Source of the DNA: Mytilus galloprovincialis
Lineage: Eukaryota > Mollusca > Bivalvia > Mytilida > Mytilidae
NCBI RefSeq assembly: GCF_965363235.1
Contig: NC_134847.1
Coordinates: 51,832,805-51,896,804, forward strand
DNA: 64,000 nucleotides
Direction of reading: 5' to 3'
Every line of letters begins with the position of its first letter. Within the stretch, counting starts at the first letter, position 1. The position numbers were made by a program, and so were the translations under genes. The notes under the pieces are model-generated. The model ran no database searches. It had not been told where the DNA came from and worked only from the letters and a program-made list of their open reading frames with translations. Positions 12,295 through 26,074 of the stretch are shown one piece after another.

Positions 12295-14228
12295 AAGGCA
12301 ACAGTAGTATACTGCTGTTCAAAACTCATAAATCCATGGACAAAAAACAAACTAAAACTGAGGTAAACGCATTAAATATAAGAGGAGAACAACGACACAA
12401 CATTAAAATGTAACACACACAGAAACGGACTAAGCATTAGACAAAATCCTATGAGAAAAACAAATATAACATCAAAACCAAATACGTGAATTGGGGATAG
12501 ATCAGTACCGTGACACGTCTTATAGTCATTTCCTGACTTGGTTCAGGCATTTTCTAATGTAGAAAATGGTTGATTATACCAAAAAAACCCATCACAAACC
12601 TATATTTATGCATATTCTTGCAGATAAAGGAAAAAAAAACAACAATCACTATCCACGATACAGGATATTTGCTATAATACGCTTTCCGATATTACAGAAA
12701 TTGAATTAAAACAAACATATGCGTCAAAAATCAATTAAACAACAACGATGAACAAGAAAAATAATGAAAAGGAGAAACAACAACAGTAACTGTGAATGCA
12801 GCATGTGATTCAATTCAGAGTGCACAACGCATGTGCATGGAGTAACCTTGACTAGAAACAAAGAGGAAGCAAGATTAAATGTGCCTGTCGCAAGCCAGAA
12901 GCCTATAGGTCAGCTGTTTGTAATTGTTTATGTCTGATTTGTTCGAAAATTCTTTTGTTATATATAAACCGTTGATTTTTCTAAATTGAATGTGCAATAT
13001 TTTTCTTGTCGGGGCTTTTTATAGACGAATATACGACATGGGTTGATTCTTAATCGTTGAAGACTATTCTGATACCTATAACTGATATTGGTATCTCGGG
13101 ATGATACGGCATGTGATACGGATTTTGCTATGTATTATTCTCTATGAATTTAAACATAATTCTGATAATCAGTAAAAGTTTTCTGAAGTTGCACTAAACC
13201 GTTGATTATTCTAAATTAATGTGTCATATATTTCTTGTCTGGGCTTTTTATAGACAAACATACGACATGGGTTATTTCTTCATCGTTGAAGACTGTTCTG
13301 ATACCTATAACTGATATTGGTATCTCGGGATGATACGGCTTGTGATACGGATTTTGCCATGTATATTCTCTATGAATTGAAACATAATTATGATAATCAG
13401 TTAAAGTTTTCTGAAGTTGCAATATATTGTCAATAAGTTTTCATTGGGAGATAATCTAATATTTTTGAATATGAACAAGTCTAGAAACAGATTTGTGTTG
13501 TTTGGTGGGTAAATTTTATAATGACTTATCTATCAACAGATGCCAGTAAAAACTAAAACTTTGTGGGCGAAAGCGACCCTGAACAATTAAATGCACATGA
13601 ACTCTGTACAGTAAATTCGCAAAAACGACAACTTCATAATGAGGAAAAAATGAATTAAAGTAAAATATATGTAAAGTATAAGTAACAGAAGATAAAAAAG
13701 TACTTTTATATGAATTCCAATGTTGTATGATATACAATGTATTTAAACATTGGAGAAGAGCAATTCCATTCTTTTGATGTAGGGGGTGAGTAGCATGCTT
13801 TAAGTTCACTGCATGGAATTATATCATTTGGGAAATATAATATTACAGTTATAAACATCAATGTTTATACTTTAAAATTCAAATATGTATAATGGACTTT
13901 ATTTGGTTTCTTCCTAGGGCCTTATATTGAGTTGCACGTCATCGCTATAATGTAAGTGTGGATTAAAATGTAAATACGTATTTTCTATACATAACTTCTG
14001 TTGTTCCTCTTACACATTTAGTTGATGTGTTTCCTAGGTTTTAGATTGTGACCCTTAATCGATTGATGACTATTGAACAAAGTTATAATACTGTTGCCTC
14101 TATTCATAGCAATATTACATTTATAGTTGTCATTTGATTCTGTGAAAATGAAGCATACCCACTTATATAATATCAATAATAAATAATAAAAGCTACAGTA
14201 TAATGTAGATGATCATATGGAAATATTG
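12295..14228. repeat. Asymmetric spacer of inverted repeat 1
   Basis: Bases 12295-12526 correspond to 23835-24083 (left arm of inverted repeat 2). Bases 12527-14228 correspond to about 26525-28236 (right arm of inverted repeat 2). The join therefore looks like loss of about 2.4 kb that included the centre. At 14229 about 255 bases present at 28237-28491 are also missing. The spacer contains the 230-base tandem pair at 12966-13422. Confidence 0.7.
12966..13422. repeat. 230-base tandem duplication
   Basis: Two adjacent copies (12966-13195 and 13196-13422) start AAACCGTTGATT and end TTTTCTGAAGTTGC. Each contains GGTATCTCGGGATGATACGG. The same pair occurs at 26971-27432 and, inverted, at 24899-25360. 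The duplication therefore predates the larger inverted duplication. Frames read from it are shadows. Confidence 0.8.
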
Positions 14229-17200
14229 TATTACTAACAATATGGCTGTATGCAAAGAAACAAAATGAGTGACATAAGTTGTACATGTACACATGTGTAA
14301 GATATGAATTCTTATAATTCTTTCAAATAAATTTTTCAAAGCAACACTTGACCTATGATGTACAGGCGTCATATTTTAGTCATTAGAATACAAATGTTAT
14401 CGTGTTTTTTTAATAATTGTCTTGATGAATATTTTAGATAAATAAGAAATATAGAATTTCATTGTAGAAAATTCAAGCACATGTGCCTGTCCTATGTCAG
14501 GAGTCTGGTATTCAGTTGTTGCCATTGGTTGCTGCCTGCCATATCAGTTTTTATTTAATTAGTTTGTCATAATTTCAAGTTCTTCATGTTTTCTAGTTTG
14601 AATTGTTTCATATTTAGTATTTTTTTGCCATTTCATACAGATATAAGAAGAAGTGATATGAATGCCAATGAGACAACTCTCTATCCAAGTCACACTTTGT
14701 AAAACGTACAACATCATAGGCCAAAACTACGACCGTCAACACTGAGACATGAAACACCGAATAGCAAGCTGTATAGAGCACCAAAATGACTAGACGTGTA
14801 AAACCATTTAAACAGGAAGATCAGCAGTTCAATCTACTCAAAAAACGAAAAACGAGAAACACTTATGAACCACAAACAATGACCACCGAACTACATGTTC
14901 CGTACTCAGGACAGACGCAAATCACATATAATTACATTTAATATTGCCTTTTATTATTATTGGTGTTATTTTGTAAACTTTTTAGGCATTTATATATACA
15001 TATATACAGTATTGAGTTTGTTCATTGTTGAAGACTGTATGGTCACTTTTAGTTCCATGCATCTAAGTCATTATGACTAGATAGTTGTCTCAATGTAATT
15101 GGACGATATACCACATCTTTTTTATGATTATAATAATACTTTGTTAAAATACATATAAAAGTAACTTTTTACTATGTATTTATTACTATTCGTTGGATCT
15201 CAATTTTTCTGGTGTGTACAGTTGAACCAAAAAATTATATGTTCAACTAATTACTTATTCCTATTGTGTTGTAAGCATACTATACCAAAACCACGAAAAA
15301 TCAATTTTTCCTCGTTTCACGGAAATTGGCACCCACGAAAATAGATGAATCCTGTTAATACCTTAGATTTGACATATTCTGGTTCATTATTACAGAAAAA
15401 AATATTTCAATTTGCGAGAAGGAAAAGAAATTCCGTTTAAAAGTATTTGCATTATGTTCTTTAAAACAAAAAAAAAATAGCATGACAAAAAACAAATGAG
15501 TTAATGCATGCATGGTTCAAATAAATTTTTAGAATGAAAAGAAAATCATAACTATTCCCTTAAGTTCAATGGTCTGTTATTTTGTTGTGTTTTATAAATC
15601 ATGATTGTTTGATTGATTGATCGTTGTTTACTTCAGGTGCAGTGCCAAATCTTTCATAAATCGTTGATTAGTTGTTGATGTTCAGTGGTAAATATTACAT
15701 GCATGGTCAGGACGAGAATAAATTTTAACAACGAAACCAAGGAATTATGGATTATGTGAGCACACGGTTGAAGGGCTAAATAGTAATGTTTGGAAAGCAA
15801 ACCATATTTAATAGTTTTAGGTTATGTGAAATACTTAAACTTTATTAATGGATCAAAATGAAATTGAATCTGCAGGGAAATAGAATCATTTACATAGATA
15901 AAAAATACCAACACAACTTGTTTTGACCTATGATGGAAGACGAATAATAGATAAACTTTTACTTTTAATCAATTGATCACAGAACTGTGAATATGGCTGA
16001 ATAGACTGAATATTGAGGGTGTTTTACAAAACCGCAACAGAAAACTAAGGACCGAGCAATATGAGTTTCACCAAACTTGGGGTGATCTCAAGTGTTCAGG
16101 CAGGGTACGCTTATCATGCTCTACATGGGACACCCGTCATGTTACCCCTATAACATACGCTAATAACCAATATAAAGTGACATCACGCAACTGCGGATTG
16201 ATTCGAGCGTCATTGATGAGTCTTGTAGATGAAACGCGCTTCTGGCGTAAATATTAAATTTCAATCCTGGCATCTATAGTGAATTCATTGGTAATTTACT
16301 CTTATATATCTCTAAGACATTACCATATTCTGGACCATTGGTCATATAATTTTTTTTTACCCTGACCGAATGTAAAATGTCAAATGTGTCTTTCATTGGA
16401 TCAATGATTTGTATAGTATAGTTGTTGCCATATACATTTTTTTTTCACTTAAATTAATAGTGGATATCATAATGAATACTAAATTTCATTGGTATTGATC
16501 ACTTTGGTCGTTTTGACTGGGTTTAAAACACCGGTAAAACTTCTGCTGAATATTGATTATTAAGACATTCAACTATAATAAAAGAGGGACGAAAGATACC
16601 AGAAGGACACTCAAACTCATAAATCGAAAACAAACTGACAACGCCATGGCTAAAAATGAAAAAGACAAACAGGCAAACAATAGTACACATGACGAAACCT
16701 ACAAAACTAAAGAATAAGCAACAACAACATAACTGTGATTCTCGGTGGGTAAACTGAATATTGAGGGTGTTTTACAAAATCGCAACATATAAAACTAAAG
16801 TAATAAGGTTCTCAAGTTATTGTATTAGGACATCACGACATCGACAAAGAAACAAAATAGTCAGAATTGCAAAAAAAGATCTTTTTGCATAACAAGTGAG
16901 GGAAAAACAAATATTGTGTATTGTAAAACAAACTTCTACTGACGGATATAAATCATAACGCACTACAAAGCATTATTAAATGTTTAAATTTTACTTCAAG
17001 CTGAAAACGTCGAAAGCGTATGACAGAAGATTTAATAAATGTTCAGGTTTATAACAAACTTTGCACAAATTGTTCACCATCAAGGAAAGAAGTATAGCTG
17101 ATTTTCTAAGTTAGCGCTTGATCAAATATCTGTCTAAGACATATCCATTTCTTGGTCCAAATGTTCCATCTCATTCATCCTGAAACAAAGTAGATGTTCT

Positions 17201-17767
17201 CTTATATGTGGCGTTTTTTTTCACAAATTCAATTAAAACGTTTTATATAACAGGGTTTTTTTCTGACTTCTCTCGTGCAATTGACCAGTGATCGATTTAT
17301 GTAAAAAAAAATGTTTTTGAATGTAAATAATTGAGAGACACACTAGAAGATATCTTATCTACCTCCCAACACATTAACCGATCTAAGAAAAAAACATCCC
17401 TTCTTTCTCTTGCAGGAGTAGTTCAGGTGTTTATGACTGTAAATAATACGTGCAGACGATAACGACCTATTGAATTAAACAAAGATGCTTTATTTAAAAA
17501 AAATCAAATGATCTGTTTAAAAAAATGATATCCCTTAGTCTAAATACAGTATATGTTGGCATGTAGAATACAATGTTTTTCATTTGTAAATTTGTAAACG
17601 TTTATATTATGTAACGAAGTCTTGTATTGTACTTACATTGGAGAGTTGTCCATCTCTTTGTTCTGCTCGTTCACATTCCTAGCGCTTCCAGAAAGTGCCA
17701 ATGGAGACTCAGCTCTTCTACAATGATAGCAGTAGCAAATTACGGGATGAAGTCTGGAACAGCGATA
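14229..17767. repeat. Inverted repeat 1, right arm
   Basis: Reverse counterpart of 8770-12294. It is also a direct homologue of 28492-32023 and of 3035-5470. It runs into exons 3 and 2 of the second myticin gene, so the pairing ends inside exon 2. Other content is dispersed repeats (for example 14640-14920, GAGACAACTCTCTATCCAAG family; 16565-16700, CGCCATGGCTAAAAATG family). No independent gene was seen. Confidence 0.85.
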
Positions 17768-18444
17768 AAATAAGCAACCTTTAGACCCACAGAACCAAGC
17801 ACAGATAGTTGATGCACAAGGTACTGATTGGACTTCCTGAACTTATAAATAAAAAACGGAGAAAAAATAACATAAAATAAAATTGATTAAATAATGCACA
17901 AATAACGATGCCTGTCTAAAAGAGAGACAAAATATACCACAGGGACAATCGATATCATAAGTTAAAAATCTACTGACAACGACATGGCAAAAGACAAACA
18001 ACTGTATACAAAGCATAGCATAGAAAACTGCCAACTGAACAACACGTATAAAGAAAAAAATATTTGTTTTTATATTTGAATGATTGAATTTTAATAACAA
18101 AACATATTTCAGTTTTAAACATTAACAATTTATCTTACATAAAACAGTATTTATTTATGAAGAAATATTACAATAAAGTAGTACAATTTTACATAATATA
18201 CAAATATGGGTTTCGCAATCAAATTTTGGAAAAGTCGGTCTGCCGTATTTTTATCTTAAAAAATATCGGATCTATACTTCTAAATAAATGCAACAGTAGT
18301 ATACCGCTGTTTAAAACTCATAAATCCATGGACAAAAAAAAACAAAATCGGGGTAAAATACGTACACACAGATATATTTCAATAAAGATATTTACCTCCA
18401 ACAATGACTGCCACTACAACAGCTAACAAGATCGTTGCCTTCAT
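17134..18444 (-). CDS. Divergent myticin C-like peptide precursor (copy 2)
   Basis: Predicted 99-residue precursor. Coding exons: 18396-18444 (49 nt, identical to copy 1), 17637-17841 and 17134-17179. The mature region starts QSVPCASTICAWFCGSKGC and keeps all eight cysteines. The loop before cysteine 6 is one residue shorter (HPVIC in place of HPGKIC) through an in-frame three-base loss. Fifteen residues of exon 2 differ from copy 1, while introns and flanks are nearly identical. The extension is AESPLALSGS and the tail is MNEMEHLDQEMDMS. All splice signals look sound (AAG acceptor for exon 2). Promoter and non-coding 5' exon match copy 1. Probably functional; its different loops may change target range. 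Best called a hypervariable myticin C paralogue. Confidence 0.9.
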
Positions 18445-18896
18445 GTTGAATTTTGAGGAACACTAAATTAGAAACCTCAAAAACAGAAAAATGATTTGTT
18501 TTATGTAATGTAGTCTTAACGACAAACGTCGTAGGTCAATATTGTAAAAGGTTTCGATCTCAAAACACAACATGAGTATTTTTTAAATAGAATGAAAGAA
18601 TTTTAGGTTGCAAAATCATATGAAGCAAATTGCATTGAAATAACACATTTTATAGTATGATACTTCTTACACAAAGAATGTGTGTATTTCACATACAAGT
18701 ATTTCTTCGTGAGTAATTATTTGCTTATCATTTTCTTTATATTTTCTGGGTTTTGAATAATTATATTTTCCTTCAATTCTCGTCAACTTATTGGAACAAT
18801 ATTAGAATGGAACGATTTAAAGAGTTGAACACAGTTTCGCCAATGCCAAAACAAATGAAGAATTTGAAGAGTGAAGTAATCAAAATACTGACATAC

Positions 18897-18999
18897 CCTT
18901 TGTACAATCTTGTAGAAGTTAAAGACATGTATATTAATATTATGTATTTATATATATATATATATATGTTCTTAACAGGAAACACGGAAATTGTGGTTG
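18897..18999 (-). promoter_or_regulatory. Promoter and non-coding exon of myticin C-like copy 2
   Basis: Same module as copy 1: RUNX-like ACCACA (18992-18997), TTTCCTG, AAGAACA, then a TATATA run (about 18948-18967), and an exon ending near 18897 before GTATGT. It lacks the extra ATATTAATTTTTCATTA stretch found between TATA and exon in copy 1. Confidence 0.7.
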
Positions 19000-19911
19000 C
19001 TCTCTGCATTACATTTAAAAGCATAGTATTTGGTCAATGTCAATAACATTGCCAAAATATATTTGCGTAATAGCCGACTTTCTTATTTTTCCTTTCTTGA
19101 AAGCTAATATAGATCATCTACATCATCTAATTAAACTATGGTGGTCTTCGATTTATGGCTTACTTTTGTAGAAACATCATGTTTAAGTTTTTCTTTAATT
19201 TAAACTAATTTAAGGCAACAGTAGTATATCGCTGTTCGAAATTCATAAATCGATTGTGAAAAAAAAAACAGGGTTAGAAACTAAAACTGAGGGGAACACA
19301 TCAAATATAAGAGGAGAACTACGACACAACAGAAACACAACATTAAAATGTAACACACAGAAATGAACTATAATATAACAATGGCAATTTTCCTGACTTG
19401 GTACAGGACATTTTAAGAAAAAATGGTGGATTAAACGACAACATATCAAAATTTAGTAAAAAATTTCTGACGTTTAACCATTTAAAATGATTTTTGTTTG
19501 CTCCGAATTAGCCATTTACCTGCCCCGGTAGTTTATTTTCTGGAATCTCTTTTTATCTCTAGTTGACTTAGATAGATGATATGCCCGCACTTACATTTGG
19601 GTATTAAGTGATAAGAAATCATCAATAAATCTGAAATCTTGAAATTTTTAAACAAGGTTTTTGTGCTTGTCTTGCAGAATGGTCTCCGTGAATTCAGATT
19701 TGCAGGGTACAAAACAATTTGAGCAGAAGAAGCAAACAAATTTTATGGTATACTGATATAAAATAAATCCAACGAACCCCAAAAATATGTTGACGATCAA
19801 ACAGTCCCGCATTTTATAATATCATTATTGATGAATTTGCTGTTGAGATCAGTGTGGTTTTCAACAAAATAGTATCAGTCATGGCTTGTTTTTACCTTTT
19901 TTGATTTTGTA

Positions 19912-20126
19912 TACTGTAAACCATCTTATTTTCGCGAGCGATCTAATTTCGCGACTTTCGCGAGTAGAAAAAAAAACGCGAATATAAATCGTCGCGAATA
20001 TGTAAATCTTGGATCTATCCTTATGTTAATATATCGAGAAAATCGCGAAATTAAACCGACACGAAGTGGACTATGAAGGGTTAAACGCGAAATAAAGTAT
20101 CCGCGAAAATAAGTTGGATTACAGTA
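19912..20126. mobile_element. MITE-like CGCGAA element, unit 2 copy
   Basis: Nearly identical to 8375-8589 and at the equivalent place in the duplicated unit, so it was copied with the unit rather than inserted anew. Ends are inverted (TACTGTAAACC / GGATTACAGTA). No open frame. Confidence 0.65.
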
Positions 20127-20307
20127 TACGATTCCTCTTTTTGTAGAAGAAAATCCCTATTGAATAAGTTAAAGAAGCAATTGCGGGGAACAGTAGTGAT
20201 TAATTCAGAAAAAAATCAAGTGTAGATATTTCTGCAAAAATAAATAAATGTACTTTTTAAATGTATATATTTTTGAATGTGTTTCACAACGAAATTGAAA
20301 AGGATTT

Positions 20308-20938
20308 GATGTTACAAACTTCATCCCGGCAAAATTTGCTACTGCCTTCATTGTAGAAGAGCTGAGTCTCCATTGGCACTTTCTGGAAGCGCAAGAAAAG
20401 AGAACGAGCAGAACAAAGATATTGACAACTCTCCAATGTAAGTACAATACACGACTCCGTTACATAATATAAACGTTTACAAATTTACAAAAGAAAAACA
20501 TTGTATTCTACATGCCGACATATACTGTATTTAAGGGATATCAATTTTTTTAACAGATCATTTGAATTTTTTTTTTAAATAAAGCATTTCATCTTTGTTT
20601 AATTCAATAGGTCGTTATCGTCTGCGCGTATTATCTACAGTCATAAACACCTTAACTGCTCCTGCAAAAGAAAGAAGGAATGTTTTTTTCTGATATTGGT
20701 TAATGTGTTGGGAGGTAGATAAGATATCTTCTAGTGTGTCTCTCAACTATTTACATTCAAAAACATTTTTACATAAATCGATCACTGGTCAATTGCACGA
20801 GAGAAGTCAGAAAAAAACCCTGTTATATAAAACGTTTTAATTGAATTTGTGAAAAAAACGCCACATATAAGAGAACATCTACTTTGTTTCAGGATGAATG
20901 AGATGGAACATTTGGACCAAGAAATGGATATGTTCTAG
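20308..20938 (+). pseudogene. Truncated myticin C pseudogene 2
   Basis: Near-identical to the pseudogene at 8770-9403: 3' part of coding exon 2 (20308-20437), GTAAGT donor, intron 2, and the intact last exon (20893-20938). It starts at the same GATGTTAC breakpoint. It marks the outer end of the left arm of inverted repeat 2. It lacks the signal exon, the first cysteines and a promoter, so it cannot make a secreted peptide. Confidence 0.85.
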
Positions 20939-23900
20939 ACAGATATTTGATCAAGCGCTAACTTAGAAAATCAGCTATACTTCTTTCCTTGATGGTGAAC
21001 AATTTGTGCAAAGTCTGTTATAAACTTGACAATTTACTAAATCTTCTGTCATACACTTTCGGCGTTTTCAGCTTGAATTAACATTAAACATTTAATAATG
21101 CTGTGTAGTGCGTTATGATTTATATTCGTCAGTTGAAGTTTGTTTTACAATACACAATATTTGTTTTTCCCTCACTTGTTATGCAAAAAGATCTTTTTTT
21201 GCAATTCTGACTATTTTGTTTCTTTGTCGATGTCGTGATGTCCAAATGAAATAGCTTGAGAACCTTATTACTTTAGTTTTCTATGTTGCGATTTTGTAAA
21301 ACACCCTCAATATTCAGTTTACCCACCGAGAATCACAGTTATGTTGTTGTTGCTTATTCTTTAGTTTTGTAAGTTTCGTCATGTGTACTAATGTTTGCCT
21401 GTTTGTCTTTTTCATTTTTAGCTATAGCGTTGTCAGTTTATTTTCGATTTATGAGTTTGACTGTCCTTCTGGTATCTTTCGTCCCTCTTTTATTATAGTT
21501 GAATGTAATAATCAACATTCAGCAGAAGTTTTACCGGTGTTTTTAACCCAGACAAAACGACCAAAGTGATCAATACCAATAAAATTTAGTATTCATTATG
21601 ATATCCACTATTAATTTAAGTGAAAAAAATTGTGTTTGGCAACAACTATACTATACAAATCATTGATCCAATGAAAGACACATTTGACATTTTACATTCG
21701 GTCAGGGTAAAAAAAATTATATGACCAATGGTCCAGAATATGGTAATGTCTTAGAGATATATAAGAGTAATTTACCAATGAACTCACCATAGATACCAGG
21801 ATTGAAATTTCATATTTACGCCAGAAGCGCGTTTCATCTACAAAAGACTCATCAATGACACTCGAATCAATCCGCAGTTGCGTGATGTCACTTTATATTA
21901 GTTATTAGCGTATGTTATAGGGGTAACATGACGGGTGTCCCATGTAGAGCATGATAAGCGTACCATGCCTGAACACTTGAGATCACCCCAAGTGTGGTGA
22001 AACTCATATTGCTCGGTCCTTAGTTTTCTGTGTTGCGGTTTTGTAAAACACCCTCAATATTCAGTCTATCCACCCATATTCACAGTTCTGTGATCAATTG
22101 ATTAAAAGTAAAAGTTTATCCATTATTCGTCTTCAATCATAGGTCAAAACAAGCTGTGTTGGTATTTTTTATCTATGTAAATGATTCTATTTCCCTGCCG
22201 ATTCAATTTCATTTTGATTCATTAATAAAGTTTAAGTATTTCACATAACCTAAAACTATTAAATGTTGTTTGCTTTCCAAACATTACTATTTAGCCCTTC
22301 AACCGTGTGCTCACATAATCCATAATTCCTTGGTTTCGTTGTTAAAATTTATTCTCGTCCTGACCATGCATGTAATATTTGCCACTGAACATCAATCAAC
22401 TAATCAACGATTTATGAAAGATTTGGCACTACACCTGAAGTAAACAACGATCAATCAATCAAACATCATGATTTATAAAACACAACAAAATAACAGACCA
22501 TTGAACTTAAGGGAATAGTTATAATTTTCTTTTCATTCTAAATAAATTTATTTGAACCATGCATGCATTAACTCATTTGTTTTTTGTCATGCTATTTTTT
22601 TGTTTTAAAGAACATAATGAAAATACTTTTAAACGGAATTTCTTTTCCTTCTCGCAAATTGAAATATGTTTTTCTTTAATAATGAATCAGAATAGGTCAA
22701 ATCTAAGGTATTAACAGGATTCATCTATTTTCGTGGGTGCCAATTTCCGTGGAACGAGGAAAAATTGCCTTTTCGTGGTTTTGGTATAGTATGCTTACAA
22801 CACAATAGGAATAAGTCATTAGTTGAATATATAATTTTTTGGTTCAACTGTACATACCAGAAAAATTGAGATCCAACGAATAGTAAAAAATACATAGTAA
22901 AAAGTTACTTTTATATGTATTTTTAAAAAGTACTATTATAAACATAAAAAAGATGTGGTATATCTGTCAATTACATTGAGACAACTATCTAGTCATAATG
23001 ACTTAGATGCATGGAACTAAAAGTGACCATACAGTCTTCAACAATGAACAAAATCAATACTGTATATATGTATAAATAAATGCCTAAAAAGTTTACAAAA
23101 TAACACCAATAATAATAAAAGGCAATATTAAATGTAATTATATGTGATTTGTGCCTGTCCTGAGTACGGAACCTGTAGTTCGGTGGTTATTGTTTGTGGT
23201 TCATAAGTGTTTCTCGTTTTTCGTTTTTGTGTAGATTGAACTGTTGATCTTCCTGTTTAAATGGTTTTACACTAGTCATTTTGGTGCTCTTTACAGCTTG
23301 CTATTCAGTGTTTCATGTCTCAGTGTTGAAGGTCGTACTTTTGTCCTATGATAGTTTACGTTTTACAAATTGTGACTTGGATAGAGAGTTGTCTCATTGG
23401 CATTCATATCACTTCTTCTTATATCTGTATTAAATGGCAAAAAAATACTAAATATAAAACAATTCAAACTAGAAAACATGAAGAGCTTGAAATTATGACA
23501 AACTTATTAAATAAAAACTGATATGGTAAGCAGCAACCAATGGCAACAACTGAATACCAGACTCCTGACATAGGACAGGCACATGGGCTTGAATTTTCTA
23601 CAATGAAATTCTATAGTTCTTATTTATCTAAAATATTTATCAAGACAATTATTAAAAACACGATAAAATTTGTATCCTAATGACTAAAATATGACACCTG
23701 TACATCATAGGCCAAGTGTTGCTTTGAACAATTCATTTGAAAGAATTATAAGAATTCATATCTCACACATGTGTACATGTACACATTATGTCACTCATTT
23801 TGTTTCTTTGTATACATCCATATTGTTAGTAATATATAAAGGCAACAGTAGTATACCGCTGTTCAAAACTCATAAATCCATTGACAAAAAACAAAATCGG

Positions 23901-25787
23901 GGTAACAAACTAAAACTGAGGTAAACGCATTAAATATAAGAGGAGAACAACGACACAACATTAAAATGTAACACACACAGAAACGGACTAAGCATTAGAC
24001 AAAATCCTATGAGAATAACAAATATAACATCAAAACCAATTACGTGAATTTGGGATAGATCAGTACCGTGACACGTCTTATAGTAATGTGAATTCACATA
24101 CAATATTTCCATATGATCATCTACATTATACTGTAGCTTTTGTTATTTGTTATTGTTATTATATAAGTGGGTATGCTTCATTTGCACAGAATCAAATGAA
24201 AAATATAAATGTAATATTGCTATGAATAGAGGCATCAGTATTATAACTTTGTTCAATAGCCATCAATCGATTAAGGGTCACAATCTAAAACCTAGGAAAC
24301 ACATCAACTACATGTGTAAGAGGAGCAACAGAAGTTATGTATAGAAAATATGTATATACATTTTAGTCCACACTTACATGATAGCGATGACGTGCAACTC
24401 AATATAAGGCCCCAGGAAGAAACCAAGTAAAGTCCATTATACATATTTGAATTTTAAAGTCTAAACATTGATGTTTATAACTGTAATATATTAATTCCCA
24501 AATGATATAATTCCGTGCAGTATACTTAAAGCATGCTACTCACCCCTACATCAAAAGAATAGAATTGCTCTTCTCCAATGTTCAAATACATTGTATACCA
24601 TACAACATTGGAATTCATATAAAAATAATTTTACATCTTCTGTTACTCATATATTTTACTTTAATTCATTTTTTCTTCATTATGAAGTTGTCGTTTTTGC
24701 AAATTTACTGTACAGTGTTCATGTGCATTTAATTGTTCAGGGTCGCTTTCGTCCACAAAGTTTTAGTTTTTACTGGCATCTGTTGATAGATAAGTCACTA
24801 TAAAAATGTACCCATCAAACAACACAAATTTGTTTCTAGACTTGTTCATATTCAAAAATATTAGATTATCTCCCCATGAAAACTTATTGACAATATATTG
24901 CAACTTCAGAAAACTTTAACTGATTATCATAATTATGTTTTAATTCATAGAGAATAATTATACATGGCGAAATCCGTATCACAAGCCGTATCATCCCGAG
25001 ATACCAATATCAGTTATAGGTATCAGAACAGTCTTCAACGATGAAGAAATAACCCATGTCGTATATTTGTCTATAAAAAGCCCAGACAAGAAATATATTA
25101 CACATTAAATTTAGAAAAATCAACGGTTTATTGCAACTTCAGAAAACTTTAACTGATTATCAGAATTATGTTTAAATTCATAGAGAATAATACATAGCAA
25201 AATCCGTATCACATGCCGTATCATCCCGAGATACCAATATCAGTTATAGGTATCAGAATAGTCTTCAACGATTAAGAATCAACCCATGTCGTATATTCGT
25301 CTATAAAAAGCCCCGACAAGAAAAATATTACACATTCAATTTAGAAAAATCAACGGTTTATATATAGCAAAACAATTTTCGAACACATCAGACATAAACA
25401 ATTACAAACAGCTGACCTATAGGCTTCTGACTTGCGACAGGCACATTTAATCTTGCTTCCTCTTTGTTTCTGGTCAAGGTTACTCCATGCACATGCGTTG
25501 TGCACTCTGATTATTGAATCACATGCTGCATTCACAGTAACTGTTGTTGTTTCTCCTTTTCATTATTTTTCTTGTTCATCGTTGTTGTTTAATTGATTTT
25601 TGACGCATATGTTCGTTTTAATTCAATTTCTGTAATATCGGAAAGCGTATTATATCAAATATCCTGTATCGTGGATAGTGATTGTTTTTTTTCCCCTTTA
25701 TCTGCAAGAATATGCATAAATATAGGTTTGGAATGGGGTTTTCTGGTATAATCAACCATTTTCTACATTAGAACCAAGTCAGGAAAT
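20308..25787. repeat. Inverted repeat 2, left arm
   Basis: About 5.5 kb pairing with 26525-32023. Frames on opposite strands at 25350-25535 and 26795-26980 translate identically, so inner-arm identity is very high. It contains the pseudogene, the same dispersed repeats as inverted repeat 1 and the 230-base tandem pair at 24899-25360. No other gene was seen. Confidence 0.85.
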
Positions 25788-26074
25788 TACAGTTGGTATC
25801 CATTCGTTTGATTTGTTTGAGCTTTTGATTTAACCATTTGACAAGGGACTTTCCTCTTTGAATTTTCATCAGAGATCATTTTTTTGTGATTTTACTTTTC
25901 AGACAAGTAAGAATTTTCAGCTTGAAAGGTCTAAAGTTTGTGAAAGAACATGAGTTTAATTTAAATGTTAATACTATAAGTTTGTAAAGTCATAATTAAG
26001 TTTGTCAACCACGAGGAAAAGCGACTATTGATTAGATTATGTATATGCTTTTAATCTGCATGTCAACAGTTTGC

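Noticed and set aside
12147-12413. Open frame conserved in four places (also 23691-23924 and 28400-28633)
   Set aside because: The conservation is that of the duplicated arms, and it includes a dispersed repeat. Stops and indels differ between copies without regard to frame.
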